NCBI RefSeq assembly: GCF_032118995.1
Contig: NC_092657.1
Span: 1,919,891-1,983,890, forward strand
Direction of reading: 5' to 3'
DNA: 64,000 nt
From: Asterias amurensis
Taxonomy: Eukaryota; Echinodermata; Asteroidea; Forcipulatida; Asteriidae
Shown: piece after piece, positions 12,201 through 25,391 of the stretch
How positions within the stretch are numbered: position 1 is the stretch's first letter
Layout of the letters: each line of letters starts with the position of its first letter
Program-made: the position numbers and the translations under genes
The notes under the pieces: generated by a model
The model's database searches: none
Seen by the model: only the letters and a program-made list of their open reading frames with translations
Told to the model about the DNA's origin: nothing

Positions 12201-12839
12201 CGAGGTTTGCGGTAAAAGTAACACCATGTGAAAATCTCTTTTGAGTAGTGTCGGTTCTGAAAAAAAAAAGTTGTTTCAGAACCACCAACACTACACATGG
12301 TGTTACCGCAAACTTCTCTTAGTTATACTTCCATAGTTCCACCACACCATGCAATTTCAAATCTTACAAATCAAATAATATTTACCTGGCATCGTGTCCA
12401 CAATCGCCTCCGGCGTGAGGCACACGCCTCTCGTGTACTCCGGGAGGTTCTGACACGACAGATAGTCCGGCCACGTTACGTTGTACCTCAGCATGGTCGG
12501 CTCACACTTCGACCGCGCCTCAACGCAGACTCCTTTACACGGTGGTATGGCCTCAACCTCAAACTCCAGGCTCTTGGTGCAAATAGGCGCGTACATCGTA
12601 CAGAGGAAAAACAAGAGGAGATCGCTGCAGTTTGTGTTGACCAGATCTTGGAACTGTTCGATTGAGAGTTTGGCGTTCTCCTGAGCGCTGTGGTGCAGGA
12701 GGTTCGGCATTTGGGTCATGTTGTATTTCATACCGGAACACATGGGGAGCTGGATAGCCTCACACCCAGCAGCCTCGGTGGTGCCACTGGTCAGGAACGC
12801 ATAGATGAGGAACAACCCTCCGAAAATAGGATTTGCCAT
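3084..12839 (-). CDS. sfrp3/4: Secreted Frizzled-related protein, sFRP3/4 (FRZB) type, complete, 5 exons
   Basis: Extracellular Wnt-binding protein of the sFRP family. Exons read on the minus strand: 12839-12386, 5406-5335, 4784-4672, 3951-3787, 3248-3084, all with GT-AG splice sites; 969 nt, 322 aa, phase closed. The start was chosen at MANPIFGG because a signal peptide (about residues 1-25) follows; an in-frame ATG at 12893 lies upstream and would bury it. Exon 1 carries a Frizzled cysteine-rich domain with all ten cysteines (from CEAIQLPMC to RGVCL), including the MYAPIC motif. Exons 2-4 form a netrin-like module with SCRGC, NSCVCPR and VIMCYQDLENGRL. Exon 5 is a serine- and arginine-rich basic tail, as in sFRP3/4. 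The protein length matches sFRP3 (about 325 aa). Intron 1 is 6,979 bp and full of MITEs. The subfamily assignment rests on remembered similarity of the CRD to FRZB. Confidence 0.92.
3787..3951 (-). CDS. sfrp3/4: sFRP exon 4: core of the netrin-like domain
   Basis: Reads VHLVTKNSCVCPRVTP then LEYVIMCYQDLENGRLRLQE and ends WPRLVK before a GTAGG donor. The CxCP and I-M-C/G-Y motifs are typical of the sFRP3 NTR module. The acceptor is repeated as a look-alike about 124 bp further into the intron. Confidence 0.9.
3965..4360. repeat. About 122-bp tandem repeat in sFRP intron 3
   Basis: Two clear copies (ATGTAATGTGAGTCACGAAA at 3971 and 4093) and decayed further copies near 4210 and 4338. The repeat includes the exon 4 acceptor sequence. 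Confidence 0.8.
5117..5134. repeat. Poly-G tract in sFRP intron 2
   Basis: Uninterrupted run of 18 G; likely assembly length uncertainty. Another G run is at 37729-37740. Confidence 0.9.
5690..5995 (-). mobile_element. tRNA-derived SINE, sFRP intron 1
   Basis: On the minus strand: B box GGGTTCGAATTCC, then CGTGACACTTGCTACATTGG and CTACCGGCCAGG-type body, and a tail ending in the CCACACCTTGAAGTGGCC block. Same family at 59930-60430 and 62806-63115. Confidence 0.65.
6628..6974. mobile_element. MITE family 1 copy, abutting a family 4 copy
   Basis: Left end TTAAAGGCACTGGACACTAT; right end reaches AAAAGTGTCC and is then cut off by the next element. Confidence 0.75.
6975..7144. mobile_element. 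MITE family 4 (palindromic, CGTCCTAACTTAGGA)
   Basis: Starts CATTTTCACGAAACGCTAGG and contains inverted GAGTTAGGACGAGTAACCCG/CGTCCTAACTTAGGA. Related copies at 52590-52757 and, more diverged, 21312-21484, 22635-22788 and 26558-26637. Confidence 0.65.
7145..9318. other. sFRP intron 1, mostly unassigned
   Basis: Holds a CGTACAT-rich stretch with short inverted motifs (7610-7735). The rest is unassigned sequence without ORF support. Confidence 0.6.
9319..9871. mobile_element. Cluster: family 4 fragment, family 1 fragment and complete family 3 MITE
   Basis: 9319-9416 is a family 4 fragment. 9417-9627 is the right part of family 1 ending GTGTCCACTGCCTTTAA. 9624-9871 is a family 3 MITE (TTAAAGCCATTGGACCC...GGCTTTAA). 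Families 1 and 3 share one TTAA at 9624-9627. Confidence 0.75.
9872..11264. other. sFRP intron 1, unassigned plus R4 fragment
   Basis: 10490-10605 is a short copy of repeat R4. Nothing else recognised. Confidence 0.55.
11265..12060. mobile_element. Three adjacent family 1 MITEs
   Basis: 11265-11440 and 11824-12060 are related truncated copies (GGTTATAACTCAAAATATAT). A full copy at 11441-11827 with TTAA at both ends sits between them. The shared TTAA at 11824 belongs to two elements. Confidence 0.75.
12199..12312. mobile_element. Hairpin MITE (GGTTTGCGGTAA family) beside sFRP exon 1 donor
   Basis: Arms GAGGTTTGCGGTAA..AACACCATGTG and its inverse flank a GGTTCTG(A)n centre. A larger relative lies at 55722-55968. 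Confidence 0.7.
12386..12839 (-). CDS. sfrp3/4: sFRP exon 1: signal peptide plus Frizzled CRD
   Basis: Codes for residues 1-151. A hydrophobic leader is followed by a ten-cysteine CRD of about 115 residues. The donor is GTAAA at 12385-12381 after a phase-1 split codon. Potential N-glycosylation sites (NMT, NCS, NVT) are visible in the CRD. Confidence 0.95.
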
Positions 12840-14312
12840 TTTTTTATTTTCGGCAACAGTCACTAAAAACCAAAGCTCATTAAAATACTCCACTGACGTC
12901 TCACTCTCTCTCTCTTCTTCGGTCAGGTGACGCTAATTGCGCTGCGGTGAAGTCTAGTGTTACCTAAATCTTAGCTTGCTTGATCCACCAAAATGTATCT
13001 GAGGCTGATTGAGTCAATTTCATCGACACTGAACCAAGATGAAGGTAACAATCGGTAATGAACTCTTCCCGAGCCCCCCAAAATCATGGGCATTTCAAGA
13101 TTCAGTGTACTTGAAAGTCCTAAGGTACATGTATTCCAACTGTATACACAATGGATGCTGAACTCCGGTGATGCTTGCGATAATACAGAAACTCAGTTCA
13201 TCAGATGGTCAAGTAGTCTTAGGTTGTGGCTGGCGGTAGGCCTAGTATCATACACCTCTTCTGAACATGCTCTGCCCGATGCAAAATTCAACCACGATCG
13301 AAGACAAAATCGAAGCCGAGATTTTGGTCACTTGGATCATCCACACACGTGGACTTTGGCGGTTAGATGGCTGCTCACTTTGGTTGGCCGCAGACACTAA
13401 CCGTGTTTTCTTTACTCGTCGTTTTGTTGGTACTCCACCGGTTTAGGTTGTAGCTTTGGTTGTACGTACAAGAATGCTTCATGAATGCGGTGGGCTAAAA
13501 AAATGCGTCCTATATATATAAACCTAGTTTATCCGGTGAGCAGACAATAAACTATAAGAGAATTTCTTGGAGATTAAATTGTTCCACATAGCAACACTAG
13601 CTACTGTGCTGACAAGTCCCATGAGAACTGTGACTAGAACCACATAGGACAAACTGCAGTCCCATTCCACACACAGCATGAGCAATTCACCGCATAGACT
13701 CCCTATCCACACAACATAAAAGAAAGTGCCAGTTTTTTTTTCTTTTTAGGTATTTCTGCCTTTCAGAATGTGTGCCAAACTTTCTCACTTGATAAACAAA
13801 AGTACTGCATGAATTTCCCCTCCCCCTCGCCATGCCTTGCCATCACCCCTAAAGCACAGAATCGCAATTCAGCCCTGCGTCACGTGTCTTCACAACTCAC
13901 CCACCCTATACACCCCTCCAGCTATTTATCCATGTCCCGGCCACGCGCAGCTACCACAGTGCTAAGAAGGCCGAGTTTCTTAATGGCCCGTCAACATGGA
14001 TAGGTAAGACTTTTGACACATGTCAATCATTGGTTTAACATGAGGGGACACTCCAGGTAGTGACAGCTCTGGGCTGTAAAGTAATTGTCAGTTGTTTACC
14101 CAAGTCGTTGGTAATCACTGGCTGATCAGGCCTTGTTAGACATGGTTGGACCTTCCAAGCTGGCGTTTGAGAGTAGAGTGGGTTAAAGGTGTAGGCCTTA
14201 CACCCCATACACCTGTATAATGAACATCCAATCAATCAAAATGGACGCTTACAAAATGTGCACAGCCACAATCATGGCCGCAAAACTTGTGTTACTTCAA
14301 CCAATTTCACAT

Positions 14313-14622
14313 GACAGTAATTTAGCAAGCTCCTTTGCTAAATGACAACAAATATGTCTTACAAAATGTACCTGTGTAAACTGAAAGGACAACAAATGTC
14401 ATGTCAGTCTAAGTTCCCTTGTTAAATCTTCTCGCTATTGCTTCATTTTGTAAACATTGCTAAACACGACAGTAATTTAGCAAGGATCCCTTACTAAATT
14501 ACAACAAATAGGTCTCACAAAAATGTACTAGTGTAAACTGAAAGGACAACAAATGTTGTCAGTACAAGTTCCCTTGTTAAATCTTCTCGCCATTGCTTCA
14601 TTTTGTAAACATTGCTAAATAT
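14313..14622. repeat. 155-bp direct tandem duplication
   Basis: GACAGTAATTTAGCAAG starts at 14313 and 14468; copies share AACTGAAAGGACAACAAATG and TTGTTAAATCTTCTCGC. Similar ATTTAGCAAGGGATCC hairpin at 16926. Confidence 0.8.
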
Positions 14623-16469
14623 TGCTCTTGCGAAAGGGCATAAAGGCACAAAAAACCCCCACAAATATTGAGTAACTCTTTGCAGATCTTTTATCATCGA
14701 CAATCATGGGTACACTTTTTGTATTACCTCCATGGTATTATTACAAAGACACCCATGCCTGATACTTCAAGACGGCAACCAAGGCGATTGCCTCCATGCC
14801 CCTGGTCATTGCATTGGTGCCCTTGAAATGCTCCAGTAGAATTTTACAATTTTCTCATACTTTGGTGACCTTTTTACCAAGGAGAAAATGCATTGGTCCC
14901 TTTCAAATGCCCCATTACAATTTCCTCATATTAGGGTACCCTTACCCAATGAGAAAATGCCTTGGTGCCCTCCCCTTTAAAAAAACGAAGCATGGCATGG
15001 AAACCTAAAATGAACCATTATGAAACATTGAGTAACTCTGTGCAGATATTGTATTCGAATTGAAACTTCAACACTTATTATTTATCATGGACACAGCGAT
15101 TGTTAATTGAGTATCAATTTCATGGAGCTGCTGGGAGCAAAAGGTATTGCTTGCCATTTGTCTGCTAAGCAGAAATGAGCAGGATACCAGACACAAATTG
15201 TGTACACGTGACATCGTACTTTGCATTGGTAAACTTATTTTGGTAAGCATATGTGCTTAGCCACATCTATATTGTGTACAAGTGACATAGTACTTTGCAT
15301 GGTAAACTTATTCTGGCAAGCATATTATGTGCTTAGCCAATTTTTGTGCTTAAAGCAGCTTTATGAATTTAGGCCCAGCCAAGCGATTCTGTACACAAAC
15401 TCTAGTGAGATGCTGCTGTGTGGAGCCTAGCATGCCCCTTTAAGCTGACTGCAATGAGGGAAAGCTTTTGGTTCCAAGAGTTGGGACGCAGACAGGCTTG
15501 ATAATGGGGACATGGTCCGTCAATCAAAAATTATCTGCCAGTCCGAGCCTGGTTGTTGGTCGTAGCCTTACGTCAAGCCAATTGTTGATTAGACAGCTTC
15601 GTATGAGTCGCGATACAAAACGACAGGAAGGGGAAACCACGCACGCGAGTGGCGAATCGTAGTCTCCAGTTCCAATCGCTCTGCTGTTTCTGAAGCGTTC
15701 AAGCCACGAAGACCTTGAAAAGAGGCTAGGTTGGTCGTTGCCGTTTTTGCGAATAGCTGCCGTGATTTCAGGAGGGCCATATATAAAATAAGTCTTGTAT
15801 CTGGGCAGTACGACACACTGAAAGTGATTAAGGGAGCCCAATGTTTTAATTTTAAATCATCTAAGGTCACATTTCGGTGCTACGTCAGTCCATATTCCAG
15901 TCCATAATCACCTTTCACCTACATTCATTTGACATACACAGGGTGCGTTCGTTTAATTTGGGTCACTTAGGGGTGACAGGTGCATGCCGTCACCACGAGA
16001 GGGCGAAAGTGATCGTTTGATTAGCTCTTGTCAGGGGCTCACGAGCTTACGTGGGTCAGAAAGTTGTTTCTTGACGTCACGGTCACGTGATTTTAGCCGC
16101 CAAGGCGATGAAGTATAACTGTAAAACAACTTGACAAATAAAATTCACACCAACAAGTAGCGATAATTATTATTTGAAAATATCTGGTTTATACAACCAT
16201 ATCTTTATGCAAATCAAAAAGGGCAACATTTAATTGGATTACAGCATTAAAGAACCCCATCCCCCAAAACAAACACGTACATAATAACAACTTAATTAGT
16301 GAAAACATGACAAACTGTCGTAACGGAAAGAAAAAAATAAGCACAGAGTAATCTTAAATCGTAACCGAGAAAGTTAAACATTTCTCTGTGTCCACTTGCC
16401 CCGCCCCAAAATGAAAATACTGAGCCACAGAAAATAAACTGTTAATTTTACATTCTACTAAGAAGCCCT

Positions 16470-16475
16470 TTTATT
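16470..16475 (-). terminator. Candidate polyadenylation signal AATAAA, SnoaL-like gene A
   Basis: TTTATT on the plus strand reads AATAAA on the gene's strand, about 135 bp after the stop codon. Position only; no transcript evidence. Confidence 0.4.
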
Positions 16476-16608
16476 GCAGGGAGGTTTTTCCATGTAAAAC
16501 AATTAACACTTTTAGAAAATAAAAATAAACACGGAATTAATCATTTATGATATGTCAGTGTGATCAGTGATATAGGTCAAAGGTCAGGTCCTTTTCCAAA
16601 CTTGTCGT

Positions 16609-19052
<2,444 letters not shown>

Positions 19053-19123
19053 GCTGGAGCGACAAGGCGGTCTAGACTCCCAGACGAAGATCTTGCAGAG
19101 TGCAGAGTGATCAACTATTGCTC

Positions 19124-19135
19124 GCACCTTAAGCC
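19124..19135 (-). promoter_or_regulatory. TATA-like box upstream of SnoaL-like gene A
   Basis: On the minus strand AAAGTATAAGGC lies about 75-85 bp before the chosen ATG. The corresponding place in paralogue B (about 23817-23832) reads CCAAAGTATTAGGC inside a conserved block. The block also shares GCGAATTT(C/T)TAAGTTTA and GGCTGGT(C/T)ACCAT. Further upstream, ACCCAGCCGTAACGTAA (near 19382 and 24053) is conserved too. Confidence 0.45.
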
Positions 19136-20019
19136 TTATACTTTGGAGCTAAACTTAAAAATTCGCTATGACACAACCTAAAATGGTAACCAGCCAACAT
19201 CATTGTCAGTCACTGGTTCCCCGCAGGGACAATGATGAGCAGTGCTGGGGATATTTGTTATGAAGGAATTCGCATAAGAATCGGTTTTATCCTTGATGAT
19301 CGGTAGGCTTATTATGCTTGAGTTAAGACATTCTTCGCCACAAGTCCTGCTTTAAGGTTGATTGATTGTACCTTACAATCACCCAGCCGTAACGTAAATG
19401 GAGACGGAATTTTCCCCCCTATTAATGACCATTTATATTCATTCCAAGGCTATCCCTTAACAAAAACCCTTTCTAAAAACCTTCAATTAATTATACCTTC
19501 CCTGGGAATCAGACAGACAGTTTATTATTGCTGAAAATTCTCACTTTTTTCAACTCCACCTTTTAGGGTTAAATCACACTATGCAACTTTTACAAGATGC
19601 TTTTACCACTTTTATGGTCCAGTAATCCATCCTTTCATACTGCACATCATTTGTCCTCGTGCATCACTTTACTCCTATTGGTCCATAGCCACCAACTGTT
19701 TATGAAAAAGAAACTTTGATTGGCTATAAGTGTCCCGCCTTTTTCTGGATCCTTCCCTTAATCCCTTTCCCCTCTTTTTTTCTTTCTACAAATGGATATG
19801 TATTTGTTTTTACTTGTTGTTTGTTTGTTTGTTTGTTTGTTTGTTTAGATGATCTTCCCATCAAGGGAACTCGGCAAACTCCCACAAGGGGATATAAACA
19901 CCAAGCTTGCAACAGCCAATCTCTCTGGTTAAACGTCTATGATTATGAGTTACACAATCAAGAAATTGTGATTCAGTAACTAGACGACAATATTTATTCT
20001 AGTCTAGTGAAATCAGCGT
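19136..20019. other. Shared 5' flank of SnoaL-like gene A
   Basis: 19200-19420 is conserved with the flank of gene B (23885-24095). The rest is unassigned with a short (TTTG)n. Confidence 0.55.
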
Positions 20020-20105
20020 TTAGCTGGGGGATTCGAACCCACAACCTTGTGATTGCAAGTCCTACAGTCCAACCACTTGACCACGGTGAATTTTTTATGC
20101 CTCTG
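20020..20105 (-). mobile_element. tRNA-like SINE head
   Basis: Minus: CGTGGTCAAGTGGTTGGACT and GTGGGTTCGAATCCCCC. tRNA-like boxes but no mature tRNA stem. Confidence 0.5.
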
Positions 20106-20162
20106 TAGAAGGTCCGGTTTGTATCGAAAGCTAAGGCCATCTACCCATACTCATTATATATT

Positions 20163-20520
20163 AAGGTTATTATCAAGACGATCAAATAAAAAAGTGAAGA
20201 TGGGCAGGCCACCTAGAAAGGAGGCATGACAACAGGTTGGCATGCAAAACAACCAACTGGACTTCAAGAAACTGGACAAGAAAAAAAGGGCGACAAATAT
20301 AATTTTTGTTAAGGGTATTATCAAGACGATCAAATCAAAGAAGTGGGGATGGGCAGGGCACCTAGCAAGGAGGCGTGACAACAGGTTGGCATGAAAAACA
20401 ACCAACTGGACTCCAAGAAAAAAGGGCGACAAATATAATTTTGTTAAGAGTATTATCAAGGCGATCAAATCAAAGAAGTGGAGATAGGTTGGCAAAACAA
20501 TTGTTATTTTGATCAAGTCT
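20163..20520 (+). pseudogene. LINE reverse-transcriptase C-terminal remnant, repeated three times
   Basis: Units starting near 20163, 20311 and 20447 read, with breaks, KKWGWAGHLARRRDNRLA, the W-AGH-R...DNRW motif at the end of RTE/CR1-type ORF2 proteins. Units are about 145 bp. Stop codons present; not functional. Confidence 0.55.
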
Positions 20521-21084
20521 ACATGACCTTACGTTGAGGCAACATGAACGAACACCCGATCAAATGAAATTAAGTTAAAACAAGCAAACACATTAACATA
20601 AACACCAACAAGTAACAACAATTTCCTTGAAAAAATAGGGAGTCCACAACCATTGTTTTATTATATTCAACTTCATCGTTACAAACATTTGCATTTGTCG
20701 AAGAACCCCCAAATAAGAAACAAAAAACACCCCGGTATGTTAATAGAAAGGTCAATATTGTAGAATAAGCAAAAATAAAAATTGTTGATAAATATTGCTT
20801 GTTTGAAGCTACATAACAACAAAATTTGATGATAATCAAAATTTAAAAAAGGAAGCAAAACTACACAAAATTGATAAGTTCGGTTCTACTATACCCTCCC
20901 CCTGCTTAAAATTCTTGTCCCACTTGCCCCGCCCCAAAATGAAAACGCCTGACTACGTCACGAGAAAGCAAACCGAAAATCATCGGTGACCATCAAGGAT
21001 CATCGGTGAAAGATCAAGGAGCATCGGTGACAGGTCAAGGGTCATCGGTGAAACGTCAAGGGTCATCGGTGAAAGGTCAAAGTA

Positions 21085-23747
21085 TTATTCAGAGTTTGTT
21101 ACTTTCAACTCTATAGCGATTTTGTATCCGTAGTTGGTCAACTTCCACACTGTGTAATACCTGCAAAATGTAAATAGAGATGTATACGTTAGTAATAGAA
21201 CAGCAATGAAGGGTGTAAAACAAAATGGCGACAAGGTAGCTCGGAAAATAACCTGGAGATCAATCACCTCAAGGAACGAGGTTGAAAACTGCAATGTCAC
21301 ACAAAAGTGTCCAGGGGTGGATTTCACAAAGGTAGTCCTAACTTAGGACTAGTCCTAGGCAATGCTAACAGATAGGACCAGTCCTAAGTTAGGATGAGTT
21401 ACTGGTGGTAACTTAGGCAAGTCCTATCTCTTAGCATTGCCTCGGACTAGTCCTAAGTTAGGACTACCTTTGTGAAATCCACCCCAGTGCCATTGCAGGC
21501 ATAGCAACTTACTTGGTAACGAGCAAAGGGGAGCTGTTGATAGTATAAACCATTGTGAGAAACGGCTCCCTCTAAAGTAACGTTGTTTTTGAGGAAGAAG
21601 TAATTTCTCAAACAAATATTTAAACTGATTTCGAGACCTCATGCGTAAGGTCTCAAAATCAAGCCTCTGAAAGCAACAACTTCGTGTGACAAGGGTGACT
21701 GTTTCTTCTTCCATTATTATCTCGCAACTTCAACGATCAATTGAGCTACTTTCACAGTTTAATTTTGTGCATTTATGTTGAATACACCAAGTGGGAAGGC
21801 TGGTCTTTGAAAGGTGTCAAGTTTCTTAATAAAAAATAATAAATAATAACAATAAAAATAATAGTAACTCACGTTCCGGAGTAGATTGGCTGTGGATAGC
21901 CGGTGGCGTACATTGCGAACGATTTCCTATCGTAGACAAACTTGTTTCCTTTATCAAGAGATAGCAGCACTTCAGTTTTTAGTTCTGCGCGGTCCACGAA
22001 CTCAACCCAACCTTCAAGATCTTCTGCGTATCCTAGGAAACAAAGAAAGGGGAATATAAAAACAAAAATGTTCAATTCAAATCTCTACAATTTTGGTTTA
22101 TTTTAAGAAATACGATAACAAATTTAAAGACTAAAGGGATTTGTTAAATACAATTTTAACAATTGCAAGGGTCGTGGGTTCGAATCCAACCGAGTAGTTA
22201 TATGCCTGTGATATTTTATTTTGTCACAGGAGTCGGGATAGTACTGAGTATGCAGTGCTAATTATTTTTGAGCAATTAAACACAGTGTCCGGTATCTTTA
22301 ATAGAACAAACTTTCACATAACGTTTTTCTGAACAATTTTCAGATTTTGTAGATTTATTTTCCTTTCAAATTGAGGGTCAAATTAATAGACCATGTGAAC
22401 TTTCATTACAATGAGTGTGACCTTGTGGATTCTTTGGGTATAGTGGCAGGCAAGATACTACACATGTCCTTTGGGAAAGTTGACATTTTGTGTCATAATT
22501 TCCACATAAATCCAAGAATTTGACAAGTTTTCAGATGAGCCCCCTTTCATCATATCAAAAGTTGATAAGAATTAGACAGTGCAATCTCCATAATTTTGTC
22601 CATTGAGCTGTGTACAAATCTTGCCTACAGGAAGTCCAGGGGTGGATTTCACAAAGAGTTTAGGACAAGTCTTATCTCGAGTTAGGACCAGTTACTCGTC
22701 CTAACTTAGGACTATCCATGCAATTTGTATATCTCCTAGCACTAGTCCTAAGTTAGGACTAGTCCTAACTCTTTGTGAACAGGCTCTGTGGCTCTTTTGT
22801 AAACATGTGATGTCAAAGGTCACATCGTCTATTATACTTACCATTAAGGCCGGTGGACGAAATGCCATTAAGCACACGAAGTACATCAGGTTGGTACATG
22901 GCCAGTATGCCCCTAATGTTTTTGGAAGCAATGTATTCACAATACCTCTCGTTGAGTGCAGCAATTCTCGCAGGCAGACGGTCTGAAATAAATAAATAAA
23001 TAAATAAGTTAATAAATAAATAAGTAAATAAATAAATTAGTAAATAATGTTGTGTAATTTGGGTTTTTCGTACCACGTGATGATGTCACGCTAATTTGTA
23101 TATTATTGTACTTGTATCTGTATTTATTTTAATTTTATTTTCATTTTTGTATCTAAACCAAATTGCAAGTATAACAACAAAAAGCCTGCTTTTCTACATT
23201 TTCTCACTGGGGTACAAATATTAACAAAACACCCCCCCCCTAACCCCCCCCCCAAAAAAAAAACACCCCCAAAAAACCACCCAACACCCCAACAAACAAA
23301 CAAATAAACAACAACATAAGCAGCGACGAAGAAAACAAAAACAGTAACCATAAAAACATCAAAATAACAGCAGCGGCAGCATGGGCAGTTGAAGGGCAGC
23401 TCTATCGCCAACAGCAGGGACCAACAGCAGCAACAGCTGTAATTGCATCAGCAGTATTATTAACAGCCGTAGTAGCAGCAGCAACAACAGCAGGCGCAGC
23501 AGCAGCAACAACAGCATGCAACAGTCTGAGAACCATCCCAATTATAAACCCAGGCCTCGTGCTTACCTCCACCGGTCACTCCCCTTGCTGTCTCTTCTTG
23601 TTTGAGCTCTGCAAGAAGTTCACGAACCTGGTTCACGAGGAGTCCCTCCTCTTCCCCATCTCCAAGCAAGTTCTCAGCATTAAGGCTTGGAATAAGAACC
23701 AAACCAAACACCAAGAGAGTACGGAGGCAGGTCTTAAATGCAGACAT
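21085..23747 (-). CDS. Secreted SnoaL/DUF4440-like protein B, complete, 4 exons
   Basis: Exons 23747-23567, 22982-22842, 22032-21873, 21160-21085; 558 nt, 185 aa, same intron phases as paralogue A. The signal peptide (MSAFKTCLRTLLVFGLVLIP...) and linker are about 80% identical to A, but the SnoaL-like part encoded by exons 2-4 is only about 36% identical by eye. That part holds LNERYCEYIASKNIRGILAM and FAMYATGYPQPIYSG and ends IAIELKVTNSE. Intron 1 has CAG/CAA-rich simple sequence like that of A. A shared motif downstream of both genes (near 16390 and 20918, CCACTTGCCCCGCCCC) shows that the tandem duplication included flanking DNA. Function unknown; predicted extracellular. Confidence 0.85.
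21312..21484. mobile_element. Palindromic MITE family 4b, nearly perfect inverted repeat
   Basis: GGGGTGGATTTCACAAAGGT at the left is exactly inverted at the right. The whole 173 bp folds back through AGTCCTAACTTAGGACTAGT. It interrupts a family 1 copy at GTGTCCA/AGTGCC. Confidence 0.85.
21485..21835. mobile_element. Family 1 MITE fragment in SnoaL-like B intron 3
   Basis: Landmarks GAGAAACGGCTCCC and GAGACCTCATGCGTAAGGTC; the left end is displaced by the family 4b insertion. Confidence 0.65.
22386..22835. repeat. Repeat R4 copy, with a nested family 4b MITE (22635-22788)
   Basis: In reverse orientation it matches 2690-3022 (GACATCACATGTTTACAAAA, GAATTAGACAGTGCAATCTCC, AAGTTGACATTTTGTG). 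The 4b insert splits the stretch that reads CAGGAAGTCTGTGGCTC in the other copy. A third, shorter copy lies at 10490-10605. Confidence 0.75.
23225..23525. repeat. C-rich and CAG/CAA-rich low complexity, SnoaL-like B intron 1
   Basis: C runs with A tracts (23230-23290), then CAGCAG/CAACAG mixtures. Position matches the CAA tract of paralogue A. Confidence 0.85.
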
Positions 23748-24158
23748 GCTGGAGCGATAAGGCGGTCTAGACTCCCAGACGAAGGACGTGTATGAGTGAT
23801 CAGACAACACTCTTATTTTGCCTAATACTTTGGGAATAAACTTAGAAATTCGCTGTAATATGGTGACCAGCCAATTTCATTGTTAGTAACTGGTTCACCG
23901 CAAGGCTCCCGATGAGCGCTGCTCGGCACTTTTTGTGTGTGAAGGAGTTCACAAAAGAATTGTAAAGAATTGCGTTAAAGGCTTGTCATGCATGGGCTGA
24001 GACCTTCTCTCCGCACAAATCCCGCTTTAAAGTTTATTGTATCATATAATCACCCAGCCGTAACGTAATTGGAGCCGGAATTTCTCCCGGAAATCCCTCT
24101 CATAATGTTATGTAACCAGCTGCTGCTGACCTCGTCCAAAAAGATACTAGAAAGTAAC

Positions 24159-24476
24159 TTAAAGGCACTGGACATGTTTGGTACAAATAGTTTTTAAAGA
24201 GGTAATTGCTCGCTCAAATAGAAAATCCCCAAAACATTGTCCCACGAGAATGTGTGCTTTTATAGATGCTTGATTTCGAGACTTCAAAATCAAATTCTGA
24301 GGTCTCGAAATCAAATTCAAATTTAGTGAGACACAACTGAACTACGTTATTTCTGAGGGAGCTGTTTCGCACATGGTCGTATACTTTCAACAGCTGTCCA
24401 TTACTCGTTACCGAGTAAGGATTTATGCTAACAGTTATTTTGAGCAATTACCAGTATTGTCCACATGCTTCTAAGG
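24159..24476. mobile_element. Family 1 MITE upstream of SnoaL-like B
   Basis: TTAAAGGCACTGGACATG at the left, GAGACTTCAAAATC...GAGGTCTCGAAATC core, GTCCACATGCTTCTAA at the right. Confidence 0.65.
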
Positions 24477-25190
24477 CGCTGACCTGTTCTAGGTTAACGA
24501 GCGGATTTGACCAGTCTTCAAGTGCTACCTGTTACGATCCAAAAAACTCCAAACTATCCGTGAATATAAATCACTCAAAAAGCCTGAATTTCCTCAGATG
24601 CAACAAAGGAATCAAACAAGGTGACACTGATGTATAAGAACGCAGAAACAAAGCGATTTAATGATAAAACTATCAACCACTTCAGTTACCGATTCGGTTT
24701 AACAAATATACAATGATTGATTAAATCAAATGTACATTAACAAATGGTTCTTATACAAAATAAGTATCTTACGGGCTAATACGTCGACAGCAACAGAAGA
24801 TACGGTGAGGAACACAAACACTGGCTTTAAACGATCAGCTCCAGGGGCGATAAATAAGTTCTTTGCCGATGTGACTATGAGCTATCACGGGGTAAACTCA
24901 CTCCGATACAATGTCCAGAAGAAGACGAAACTACAACGGGTACACAATCTGACACCCGCCACAAAATATGGGGAAAAGGCCCCCAAAAACCGAACTGTAG
25001 ACTAAGTTCGAAAATGTCCTTTCCGGAATCTAAATACGCTCTTTAACTGCACTCGGTCAAACGCGAACTCTATCACAAGCTCCTTCAACGAGTTGTATCA
25101 CAGTCACAGAAGTCGTAGCTTCCACCAGTCTTGCGTAATGTGTCCTCCCGAAAATTTCTCAGTGCCCGTATTTAAAGGATTTGTGTGTGG

Positions 25191-25230
25191 TTTTCTAGAA
25201 AGTACTACACTAGATTATTCTAGATCCTTC
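25191..25230. promoter_or_regulatory. Heat-shock-element-like cluster
   Basis: TTCTAGAA at 25193-25200 and TTCTAGATCCTTC at 25218-25230 fit alternating TTC/GAA modules with one mismatch. On the minus strand, a TATA-like TTTAAATAC follows at about 25177-25169. No gene is recognised immediately downstream on that strand. Confidence 0.4.
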
Positions 25231-25391
25231 ATAACAGATAAGCGCCGCCCACAGTAGGTCAACGGACTTACACAAATAAAATGATTGACAGCGTGTGCAC
25301 ATGTATTACGTAGGGTCTCGTAACATACCATAACTGGAAACTCACTGGTACCGCTCTAAACTAGCGCAATTCTGATTGACAATGTCACTTC

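Larger units (their letters stand above)
12840..16608. other. Region between sFRP start and SnoaL-like gene A end
   Basis: Contains the sFRP 5' flank, the 155-bp duplication (14313), short tandem copies near 14800-14970 and 15200-15330, family 5 debris near 15115-15373, a hairpin relative of 32351-32497 at 15944-16035, and the 3' flank of gene A. No further gene seen. Confidence 0.6.

Noticed and set aside
12840..12893. Upstream in-frame ATG of sFRP
   Set aside because: Would add 18 residues before the signal peptide; the start at 12839 gives a proper leader.
13524..13712. 62-aa hydrophobic minus ORF
   Set aside because: No homology pattern, splice context or conservation visible; likely chance.
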